DNA of 9,665 nucleotides from positions 1 to 9,665 of the forward strand of contig JAEXMK010000002.1 of NCBI GenBank assembly GCA_023444445.1. Direction: 5' to 3'. Source of the DNA: Pseudomonadota bacterium. Its GTDB lineage: Bacteria > Pseudomonadota > Alphaproteobacteria > Rhizobiales > Rhizobiaceae. Made by a program: the position numbers and the translations under genes. This document shows, in pieces, positions 1 to 5,468 of the stretch (the first letter of the stretch is position 1; every line of letters starts with the position of its first letter). The notes under the pieces were generated by a model. It worked only from the letters and a program-made list of their open reading frames with translations, was not told the DNA's origin and searched no databases.

Positions 1-63
1 AGAGGAGTCTTTTCAGCCCAAGTCCTTGGGCTGACTAGATTCCTGTGACAAGCACAGGAATGA
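1..63 (-). repeat. Mosaic palindromic intergenic repeat, copy A (cut by window edge)
   Basis: The arms TCAGCCCAAG (13-22) and CTTGGGCTGA (25-34) form a perfect 10-bp palindrome around a 2-nt centre. Next to it ATTCCTGTG (39-47) and CACAGGAAT (53-61) form a 9-bp stem with a 5-nt loop. Read on the minus strand the order is TCAT, stem, ATCTAG, CAGCCCAAG palindrome, GAAAAGAC. The same order occurs in the element at 7867-7982 on the plus strand. The element probably continues past base 1. Dispersed palindromic elements of this style are common between rhizobial genes; the family was not named from a database. Confidence 0.7.
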
Positions 64-91
64 GGGCGGTTTGATATAAGCGCACGCCCTC
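62..91 (-). other. Possible stem-loop downstream of the PPOX gene
   Basis: GAGGGCG (62-68) pairs with CGCCCTC (85-91) around a 16-nt loop, 37 bp downstream of the flavoprotein stop codon on the minus strand. No U tract follows, so it is not a convincing intrinsic terminator. It may instead be an outer part of the palindromic repeat at 1-63. Confidence 0.25.
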
Positions 92-127
92 CTAAGCGCG
101 CAACCTATTACCGCAGCAAATGACGCC

Positions 128-736
128 TCACCACATGGTCTTCGCCGCCCGCGCTGCCCATTCCCGGTCATAGGTTTCCTGGTCGAACTCCGCCTTCGCC
201 GCCTTGAGCAGCAGCCCGGGTGTCGGAAGCGATGCCGGGTCGACGAAGTTATGGGGGTTCCACAGTTCCGAGCGCATCAACGCCCGGGCGCACTGGAAAT
301 AGACTTCGTCAATCGTCACCACGATAACGGTGCGCGGATGTTTGCCGTCCATCTCGAAGCTTTGCAGCAGATCAGGATCGACGGAAACCACCGCACGGCC
401 ATTGATGCGCATGGTCGTATTCGAACCGGGGATCAGGAACATCAGCGCCACGCGCGGATCGCGCACGATGTTCAGAAGCGAATCTACCCGGTTGTTGCCG
501 CGCCAATCCGGCAGAAGCACCGTTCTGTCATCGGCCACCCGCACCACGCCGCCCTTGTCGCCGCGCGGAGAACAGTCCATGCCTTCCGGCCCGACCGTCG
601 CAAGTGCGAGGAACGGCGAAGTCTCGATCATCAACCTGTATTCGGCCGTCAGCGTGGCTGTCACCTTGGCGATCGATGCTTCGCTTGTGCCGTCATAGAT
701 GGCCTTTAACTCCTCAACCGTGCGAATAATCGTCAT
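128..736 (-). CDS. FMN-binding PPOX-type flavoprotein (pyridoxamine 5'-phosphate oxidase-like, DR2398/MSMEG_1061 type)
   Basis: This 202-residue soluble protein has the split-barrel fold family signature of pyridoxamine 5'-phosphate oxidase-like flavoproteins. Recognisable blocks are MDCSPRGDK (about 53-61), LLPDWRGNNRVDSL (74-87), LIPGSNTTMRINGRA (101-115) and VYFQCARALMRSELW (145-159). In this subgroup the arginine- and glycine-rich blocks are expected to hold the FMN phosphate and ring. The true substrate is unknown, and the subgroup should not be read as vitamin B6 biosynthesis. The ATG at 734-736 is preceded by AGGA with about 6 nt spacing, a good ribosome site. The gene lies 51 bp behind the antiporter gene on the same strand with no terminator in between, so co-transcription is likely. 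Family assignment is firm; function is open. Confidence 0.9.
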   Translation of the reverse strand: MTIIRTVEELKAIYDGTSEASIAKVTATLTAEYRLMIETSPFLALATVGPEGMDCSPRGDKGGVVRVADDRTVLLPDWRGNNRVDSLLNIVRDPRVALMFLIPGSNTTMRINGRAVVSVDPDLLQSFEMDGKHPRTVIVVTIDEVYFQCARALMRSELWNPHNFVDPASLPTPGLLLKAAKAEFDQETYDREWAARAAKTMW

Positions 737-787
737 GTCCGTTCCTGTCTCTCGAAATCACCCTGCGCCACCGCCGGGCGCAATCCC

Positions 788-2599
788 TTACTCTTCCGCC
801 GCTTCCGCCTTTTCCCGCTCCGCCCGCTCGCGCGCCGTGCGCGCGGCGACGAGATCGGCCGGCTGAGCATTGCCACGGATCAGCGAACGGCCGGCATAAA
901 TGCCGCCGACGACCTCCATCGCGAAACGCTCCTCGTCGCGGTCGCGGAATTCCTCCACTAGACGGGCAGCGTCTTCACGCTCTTCACCCATGGCGCCGAG
1001 CACTTCCTCGCTGAAATTCAGCGCCGATTCCAGCGTCTCGCGAATCTGGTAATCCACGCCTGCCTTTAGAAGGTCGATCGCGTGACCGCGGTCATAGGCG
1101 CGGGCGAGAACCGGAACCAAGGGAAATTCGTGCTTGACGATCTCCGCGATCCTGACCGCTGCCTCCTTGTCGTCGACACAGATGAGAACAGCGCGCGCCG
1201 TGCTGGCACCGGCGGCATGTAGGATTTCCGCCCGCGAGCCATCGCCATAATAGACCTTGAAGCCGAATTCCGCCGCATCGCGCACGAAGTCGGCGTCCTT
1301 GTCGATCAGCGACAACGTGTAACCGCGGGCCAGAAGTGGCTGGCTGACGATCTGGCCGAACCGCCCGAAACCGATCAGGAGAATGCTGCCCTCGACGTTT
1401 TCAGGCATGTCGAGATCGTCGGTATTGGGCACCGCCGCCGGCACCAGCCGGTCATGCAGGATGACCATCAGCGGCGTCAGCACCATGGAAATGATGATGG
1501 TCGCCGTCAGGATGGCGTTGGCCTCGCGGTCGAGAATACCGGCGCTGACAGCGGCAGAATAGAGCACGAAGGCAAATTCGCCGCCCTGGGCCATCAGCAC
1601 TGCCCGTTCCAGGCTTTCACGCCTGGTGGTGCCGAGCGCCCGCGCCACACCATAGATCAGGAAGGCCTTGAGCAGCATGTAGCCGGCGACGCTGACCACG
1701 ACGAGCTGCCAGTTGGAGGCGATGACGGCAAGGTCGATCGCCATGCCGACGCCGAGGAAGAACAGACCGAGCAGAATGCCGCGGAACGGCTCGATATCCG
1801 CCTCCAGTTGATGGCGGAAGGAGGATTCCGACAGAAGCACACCGGCCAGAAACGCGCCCATGGCCATGGAAAGACCGCTGACCTGCATCAGAAGCGCAGA
1901 CCCCAGCACCACCAGCAGCGCCGCAGCCGTCATCACTTCGCGCGCACCGGAGGCCGCCAGCAGGCGGAAGAAAGGGTTGAGCAGATAACGCCCGGCGAGG
2001 ATGAGCGCACCGACGGCGGCAAGCGCGATGCCGATCGAAAGCCAGCGCTCCGAGGCCGTCACATGTTCCCCGCCCGAACCGAGAAAGGCGACAAGGGCCA
2101 GCAGCGGCACGATGGCGAGGTCTTCGAACAGCAGGATCGCGATGATGCGCTGCCCTTTCAGGCTCGACATGCTGTTGCGCTCCTGCAGCATCTGCATGAC
2201 GATCGCCGTCGAGGTCAGTACGAAGCCGGTGCCGGCAACGAAGGACATGATGACAGGGAAGCCGAGACTGACACCCACGAGCGTCAGACCACCCATGCAG
2301 ACCAGCACCTGCAATGCGCCGAGCCCGAAAATATCCTGCCGCATGGACCATAGCCGTGACGGCTGCATTTCAAGGCCGATGATGAACAGAAACATCACCA
2401 CGCCCAGTTCGGCAATGTGCAGGATGGCCTGCGAATCGGAGAAGAAACCGAGACCGTAAGGCCCGATCACGAGGCCGGCGGCGAGATAACCCAGCAACGA
2501 GCCGAGGCCAATGCGCTTGAAGATCGGCGCGGCCACAACGCCCGCCGCCAAAAGCACGACCACCTGGGCCAGATCATTTCCGTTCGCTTCTACAGCCAC
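788..2599 (-). CDS. KefB/KefC-type monovalent cation:proton antiporter (CPA2 family)
   Basis: The 603-residue inner-membrane protein probably exchanges K+ (or another monovalent cation) for H+. Residues 10-385 form a Na+/H+-exchanger domain with about 12 membrane segments, including LLFEDLAIVPLLA (157-169). The loop HQLEADIEPFRGILLGLFF (263-281) closely matches the regulatory loop of E. coli KefC. From about 403 a cytoplasmic TrkA-N/RCK domain begins with the nucleotide-binding GFGRFG (410-415), followed by the acidic end of the second strand, LIDKD (431-435). The length equals E. coli KefB (601) and KefC (620). The start is GTG (2597-2599): an in-frame TGA lies seven codons upstream, and a weak GGGGTGG lies before it. 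The C-terminus is charged and Glu/Arg-rich. In enteric bacteria such systems are held shut by glutathione and opened by its adducts. KefB and KefC cannot be told apart here, and no KefF/KefG partner is visible; a PPOX flavoprotein follows instead. Confidence 0.93.
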   Translation of the reverse strand: MAVEANGNDLAQVVVLLAAGVVAAPIFKRIGLGSLLGYLAAGLVIGPYGLGFFSDSQAILHIAELGVVMFLFIIGLEMQPSRLWSMRQDIFGLGALQVLVCMGGLTLVGVSLGFPVIMSFVAGTGFVLTSTAIVMQMLQERNSMSSLKGQRIIAILLFEDLAIVPLLALVAFLGSGGEHVTASERWLSIGIALAAVGALILAGRYLLNPFFRLLAASGAREVMTAAALLVVLGSALLMQVSGLSMAMGAFLAGVLLSESSFRHQLEADIEPFRGILLGLFFLGVGMAIDLAVIASNWQLVVVSVAGYMLLKAFLIYGVARALGTTRRESLERAVLMAQGGEFAFVLYSAAVSAGILDREANAILTATIIISMVLTPLMVILHDRLVPAAVPNTDDLDMPENVEGSILLIGFGRFGQIVSQPLLARGYTLSLIDKDADFVRDAAEFGFKVYYGDGSRAEILHAAGASTARAVLICVDDKEAAVRIAEIVKHEFPLVPVLARAYDRGHAIDLLKAGVDYQIRETLESALNFSEEVLGAMGEEREDAARLVEEFRDRDEERFAMEVVGGIYAGRSLIRGNAQPADLVAARTARERAEREKAEAAEE

Positions 2600-2650
2600 A
2601 CGCCACCCCGCTGAAAATCAATAAGACGAGGGTGTTCCCTCCCTCACTTC

Positions 2651-2690
2651 CTAGCGCATCGGCGTGAAAAGCGAAAACGATTTTCGTCGG
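2651..2690. repeat. Short palindromic intergenic segment (CGAAAA/TTTTCG)
   Basis: CGAAAA (2672-2677) and TTTTCG (2681-2686) are a perfect 6-bp inverted repeat around CGA, within a stretch beginning CTAGCGCATCGGCGTGAAAA. This resembles one half of an AT-cored palindromic element that I recall as frequent upstream of rhizobial genes. Only one copy lies in the window, so its repeat nature is recalled rather than shown. It could also be an operator or part of the antiporter promoter region. Confidence 0.4.
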
Positions 2691-2763
2691 GGACAGAGCG
2701 AGGATTCAACGGGTTATTTGCTGCCGGGACACCGTGTTTCAGATGCCGCCGTCCTCCTCCCCC

Positions 2764-2797
2764 TTGTTTTTGTGCTTGTCACAGAAATAAGGGAGGT
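2764..2797. repeat. Degenerate hairpin related to repeat copy A
   Basis: The core TGTGCTTGTCACAG (2771-2784) matches, over 14 bases, the terminal stem-loop of the repeat at 1-63 read on the minus strand, including the AAT shortly after it. The flanks extend the stem imperfectly towards CCTCCC and GGGAGG. It sits directly behind the DUF971 stop codon and could act as a weak transcription end for that gene, but no U tract follows. It is more likely a decayed repeat module. Confidence 0.4.
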
Positions 2798-2803
2798 CAG
2801 CGC

Positions 2804-3172
2804 CTAGCGGAATCGCGGTTCCCTGCTCAAGCCCTTTTCGGTAAGCTCCCGCTGATAATCCGCAAACAGCGTATCCCCGGTCTCGCCCAGCTCCTTGAGA
2901 TATTTCCAGGTGTAGATTCCGCTGTCATGGCCATCGTCAAAAACGATGCGCACCGCGTAATTGCCGGTCGCGACCATGGAGCGGATGGCGACATCGCGTT
3001 TCCCGGGCACGGTCACCTTTTGGCCTGGCCCGTGACCCTGCACCTCGGCCGATGGCGAAAGCACGCGCAACATCTCGGCCGCCAGCCGGTAAACGCTTCC
3101 GTCGTCGAAGGAAACCGCCAATTCGCGCCGATCCTTCGACACAAGCAACTCGGTCGGCCAGGCATCACTCAT
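2804..3172 (-). CDS. DUF971 protein (gamma-butyrobetaine hydroxylase N-terminal-like domain)
   Basis: The 122-residue protein is essentially one DUF971 domain. The hallmark block is VRIVFDDGHDSGIYTWKYL (about 74-92), preceded by the strand pair around SFDDGSVYRL (21-30). The domain is the N-terminal part of eukaryotic gamma-butyrobetaine and trimethyllysine hydroxylases. In bacteria it occurs alone or fused to Mrp/ApbC iron-sulfur carriers. This protein contains no cysteine, so a cysteine-based zinc site is absent. It is not itself a hydroxylase, as the catalytic dioxygenase domain is missing. The ATG at 3170-3172 has GGAAG about 7 nt upstream. The gene is divergent from moaA across 108 bp. 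The link to Fe-S metabolism is inferred from fusions and context only. Confidence 0.9.
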   Translation of the reverse strand: MSDAWPTELLVSKDRRELAVSFDDGSVYRLAAEMLRVLSPSAEVQGHGPGQKVTVPGKRDVAIRSMVATGNYAVRIVFDDGHDSGIYTWKYLKELGETGDTLFADYQRELTEKGLSREPRFR

Positions 3173-3204
3173 ATTTCACTTCCGCAAGTTCACCACATAC
3201 GCCA

Positions 3205-3244
3205 GAATTACGGACTTGCCTCACGATAGGCAAGCCACTACATC
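3205..3244. promoter_or_regulatory. Putative divergent promoter with dyad between DUF971 and moaA
   Basis: CTTGCCT (3215-3221) and AGGCAAG (3228-3234) form a perfect 7-bp inverted repeat with a 6-nt spacer. Each arm supplies a TTGCCT box pointing outward. In the plus direction TACATC (3239-3244) follows after 17 bp; in the minus direction TAATTC (3210 to 3205) follows after 17 bp. The CTTGCC arm is close to the rhizobial -35 CTTGAC, while both -10 boxes are weak. This could be a shared promoter pair, an operator, or both. A plus-strand start site near 3250 would exclude the upstream ATG of moaA. Confidence 0.35.
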
Positions 3245-3268
3245 ATGGGAAAGGCGCAACGGCGCGGT

Positions 3269-3278
3269 AAGGATGGAG
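3269..3278 (+). promoter_or_regulatory. Ribosome binding site deciding the moaA start
   Basis: AAGGA (3269-3273) lies 7 nt before the GTG at 3281, and GGAG (3275-3278) lies closer still. The in-frame ATG at 3245 has no comparable site. This favours the GTG start. Confidence 0.65.
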
Positions 3279-3280
3279 AC

Positions 3281-4330
3281 GTGAACAGTTTCCCCGGTTC
3301 GCTTGGAAAAGCGGAAACATTGACTGACAACAGTACACCGATGGTGGACCCGTTCGGCCGCGCCATCACCTATCTGCGCGTATCCGTCACCGACCGCTGT
3401 GATTTTCGCTGCACCTACTGCATGTCCGAGCACATGACCTTCCTGCCGAAGAAGGATCTCCTGACGCTCGAAGAACTCGACCGTCTCTGTTCCGTCTTCA
3501 TAACGCGCGGCGTGCGCAAGCTGCGTCTCACCGGTGGCGAGCCGCTGGTGCGCAAGAACATCATGTCGCTGGTGAGGAACCTTGGCCGTCATGTGCAAAG
3601 CGGGACGCTCGACGAACTGACGCTGACAACCAATGGCTCGCAGCTTGCGAAATTCGCAGCCGAACTTGCCGATTGTGGCGTGCGCCGCATCAACGTGTCG
3701 CTCGATACGCTCGACCGCGATAAATTCCGCCAGATCACCCGCTGGGGCGATATCGACCGGGTCATGGAAGGGCTCGATGCCGCGCAGGCGGCAGGCATCA
3801 AGGTCAAGCTCAATGCCGTGGCGCTCAAGGATTTCAACGACGCCGAAATGCCCGAGCTGATGCGCTTCGCCCATGGTCGCGGCATGGACCTGACGGTCAT
3901 CGAGACCATGCCGATGGGCGAGATCGAGGAAGACCGCACAGACCGATACCTGCCGCTTTCAAAGCTGCGCGCCGATCTCGAACGGAGCTTCACGCTTATC
4001 GACAGCGACTACCAGACCGGCGGCCCCGCCCAGTACGTTACGGTGAAGGAAACCGGCGGCAGGCTCGGCTTCATCACGCCGATGACCCATAATTTCTGCG
4101 AAAGCTGCAACCGCGTCCGCCTCACCTGCACCGGCACGCTTTATATGTGTCTGGGCCAGGATGACGCCGCCGATCTACGCACGGCGCTGCGCGCCTCCGA
4201 CAGCGACGCCTATCTTTCCAGCGCCATCGATGAAGCCCTTCTGCGCAAGCCGAAAGGACACGATTTCATCATCGACCGGACCCACAAGCGCCCCGCCGTC
4301 GCGCGCCATATGAGCGTGACCGGCGGCTGA
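3281..4330 (+). CDS. moaA: GTP 3',8-cyclase MoaA (radical SAM, molybdenum cofactor biosynthesis)
   Basis: MoaA converts GTP to 3',8-cyclo-7,8-dihydro-GTP, which MoaC turns into cyclic pyranopterin monophosphate, the first Moco intermediate. The N-terminal radical-SAM cluster motif CDFRCTYC gives C40, C44 and C47, followed by [10 protein letters not shown]. The C-terminal second cluster motif is CESCN plus a distal Cys (C273, C276 and C290), with the RVRLTCTG signature between. The protein ends in TGG, matching the conserved C-terminal Gly-Gly tail that reaches into the active site. The GTG start gives 349 residues; an ATG at 3245 would add 12 residues but lacks a ribosome site and overlaps the putative promoter. 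MoaC is not in the window. The gene is followed by the EamA transporter after 168 bp (about 80 bp to the short leader frame), so it may have its own transcript. All catalytic cysteines are intact. Confidence 0.97.
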   Translation: MNSFPGSLGKAETLTDNSTPMVDPFGRAITYLRVSVTDRCDFRCTYCMSEHMTFLPKKDLLTLEELDRLCSVFITRGVRKLRLTGGEPLVRKNIMSLVRNLGRHVQSGTLDELTLTTNGSQLAKFAAELADCGVRRINVSLDTLDRDKFRQITRWGDIDRVMEGLDAAQAAGIKVKLNAVALKDFNDAEMPELMRFAHGRGMDLTVIETMPMGEIEEDRTDRYLPLSKLRADLERSFTLIDSDYQTGGPAQYVTVKETGGRLGFITPMTHNFCESCNRVRLTCTGTLYMCLGQDDAADLRTALRASDSDAYLSSAIDEALLRKPKGHDFIIDRTHKRPAVARHMSVTGG

Positions 4331-4364
4331 GGCCGGCTGAACGTCTTTCTCGCGCACCCACCGA

Positions 4365-4370
4365 TATAAA
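4365..4370 (+). promoter_or_regulatory. Possible -10 box upstream of the EamA-mobB operon
   Basis: TATAAA matches five of six positions of the sigma-70 -10 consensus and lies in the gap after moaA. No good -35 hexamer sits 16-18 bp upstream. If real, transcription would begin near 4377 and give a leader of about 120 nt before the EamA start. Confidence 0.25.
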
Positions 4371-4409
4371 CGGTTGAATTGCCGGCCCTACCGTGCCACG
4401 TCTCTATCT

Positions 4410-4508
4410 ATGGAGGAATGCGTGGTGATGCCTGGGAGGCTGCCCACCTCGCCCGGCAAGGGCGGCGGGATACCGCGCATGGTCTGGGATATTTGGGAAT
4501 GGCATTGA
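4410..4508 (+). CDS. Possible Trp-rich leader peptide overlapping the EamA start
   Basis: A 32-codon frame starts at ATG 4410. Shorter starts exist at GTG 4422, GTG 4425 and ATG 4428. The GGAGG at 4412-4416 lies 5, 8 and 11 nt before those, so translation from 4422 or 4425 is the best supported. The peptide ends MVWDIWEWH, with three tryptophan codons in the last seven. Its TGA (4506-4508) overlaps the EamA start region, including a TTGA overlap with an alternative TTG start at 4505. Two small GC-rich hairpins lie inside the frame: CGCCC/GGGCG at 4450-4464 and GCGG/CCGC at 4465-4476. It could be a translational-coupling or attenuation leader. It could equally be a chance frame in GC-rich DNA. 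Confidence 0.3.
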   Translation: MEECVVMPGRLPTSPGKGGGIPRMVWDIWEWH

Positions 4509-5467
4509 CGGACAATACGCGCGGCGCACTTTTCATGGCGCTCGCAATGGCAAGCTTCACGGCCAACGATGCGCTGACGAAGTCCGTTACCCCCTATATC
4601 AACACCGGCCAGATCATGTTCGTGCGCGGTATCATGACCGTGGTGCTGATTTATATTGCCGCCCGCCATTTCGGGGCGCTGCGGCCGTTAAAAACCCTGC
4701 TGCGGCCCATCATCATCCTGCGCTGTCTCTGCGAGGTGACAGCTGCCGTTCTTTATCTGACGGCGCTTGGCCTGATCGAATTCTCCAACGCATCGGCCAT
4801 TCTGCAATCCCTGCCGCTGGTGGTGACGCTGGGTGCCGCGCTTTTCCTGCGCGAGCCGGTGGGCTGGCGGCGTTGGCTGGCCATCATCGTTGGTTTCATC
4901 GGCGTGCTCATCATCATCAGGCCCGGCCCGGAAGGTTTCACCCCAGGCGCGCTGCTCGTCGTCGCATCGCTCGCGGTTACTGCCGCGCGTGATCTGCTGA
5001 CGCGGAAAATGTATGCCGATGTGCCCTCGCTCGCCATCACCGTCATTACCGCCTTCGTCAACATGGCGGTGGGCGGGCTTCTGATCATGCCCTTCGGCGG
5101 CTGGCAGCCGATGAATTTCACAATCGTGTCGCATCTCGCCGGTTCGGCCGTTCTGGTGCTGGTCGGTTACCAGGCCATCATCCTGTCGATGCGTACTGGC
5201 GAAATCTCCTTCGTCGCACCCTTCCGTTACACCGGCCTGCTCTGGGGCTTCATGATCGGTGTGTTCTTCTTCAACGAAAAGATCGACAGCTACACCATCA
5301 TCGGCGCCATGATCGTCATCGGTTCGGGCCTTTATACATTCTATCGCGAAAGCCTGCGCAAACGCTCGCAGATGGCCAAGCGCGCGGCCGCGACACCAAC
5401 CGCCGCAACAACGGTAAGACCGGCTTCCGTAACGAAAGCTACAGTTACGGAAGAGGCCGGAGAATGA
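4499..5467 (+). CDS. EamA-domain DMT-superfamily transporter
   Basis: The 322-residue inner-membrane protein has two tandem EamA repeats and about ten hydrophobic segments. Characteristic stretches are ANDALTKSVTPYINTGQIMF near the N-terminus and, ending the first repeat, LREPVGWRRWLAIIVGFIGV. The second repeat ends with FFNEKIDSYTIIGAMIVIGS. The last 40 residues are a basic, then Ala/Thr-rich cytoplasmic tail. Family members usually export metabolites or amino acids; the substrate cannot be read from the sequence. The ATG at 4499 begins MALTDNTRG and gives the usual family length. The frame is open back to a TTG at 4379, but the extra 40 residues are not transporter-like. GGGA at 4486-4489 is a modest ribosome site, and TTG 4505 is a possible alternative start. 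The stop is 1 bp from the next gene, so the two are co-expressed. Confidence 0.9.
   Translation: MALTDNTRGALFMALAMASFTANDALTKSVTPYINTGQIMFVRGIMTVVLIYIAARHFGALRPLKTLLRPIIILRCLCEVTAAVLYLTALGLIEFSNASAILQSLPLVVTLGAALFLREPVGWRRWLAIIVGFIGVLIIIRPGPEGFTPGALLVVASLAVTAARDLLTRKMYADVPSLAITVITAFVNMAVGGLLIMPFGGWQPMNFTIVSHLAGSAVLVLVGYQAIILSMRTGEISFVAPFRYTGLLWGFMIGVFFFNEKIDSYTIIGAMIVIGSGLYTFYRESLRKRSQMAKRAAATPTAATTVRPASVTKATVTEEAGE
5424..5453. promoter_or_regulatory. Perfect 10-bp inverted repeat beside the MFS gene ribosome site
   Basis: CTTCCGTAAC (5424-5433) and GTTACGGAAG (5444-5453) are perfect inverted repeats separated by 10 nt, inside the last codons of the EamA gene. In RNA the stem can extend by pairing CCGG (5420-5423) with CCGG (5457-5460) across a 3-nt bulge. 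That would cover the first two bases of the GGAG ribosome site (5459-5462) of the next gene. It could be an operator for a dimeric regulator or an mRNA hairpin tuning the downstream genes. Confidence 0.55.
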
Positions 5468-5468
5468 C

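Larger units (their letters stand above)
2600..2803. other. Gap between DUF971 and antiporter genes with two palindromic segments
   Basis: This 204-bp region must hold the antiporter promoter on the minus strand, but no convincing -35/-10 pair was seen. GAGGG (2628-2632) and CCCTC (2637-2641) form a 5-bp hairpin with a TGTT loop in the presumed 5' leader of the antiporter mRNA. Two further palindromic segments (2672-2686 and 2764-2797) are listed separately. The rest shows no open reading frame with a ribosome site. Confidence 0.5.

Noticed and set aside
1454..2353. Long open frames on the plus strand opposite the antiporter gene
   Set aside because: Their translations are rich in His, Gln, Arg and Asp with no family signature, as expected for the reverse strand of a GC-rich membrane-protein gene. 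The minus-strand gene has full, recognisable domains.
3173..3280. Molybdenum-cofactor riboswitch upstream of moaA
   Set aside because: The gap is only 108 bp and shows a single short hairpin. The multi-stem architecture of the Moco RNA motif is not seen.
3221..3993. Open frames on the minus strand opposite moaA
   Set aside because: They cover the conserved radical-SAM gene and show no known domain or ribosome site.
4320..4349. Intrinsic terminator at the end of moaA
   Set aside because: CCGGC/GCCGG gives only a short stem overlapping the stop codon, and the following TCTTTCT is not a proper U tract.
4379..4498. N-terminal extension of the EamA protein to a TTG at 4379
   Set aside because: The added 40 residues are not membrane-like, lack a ribosome site, and make the protein longer than the family. 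The GGAGG in this stretch better serves another frame.
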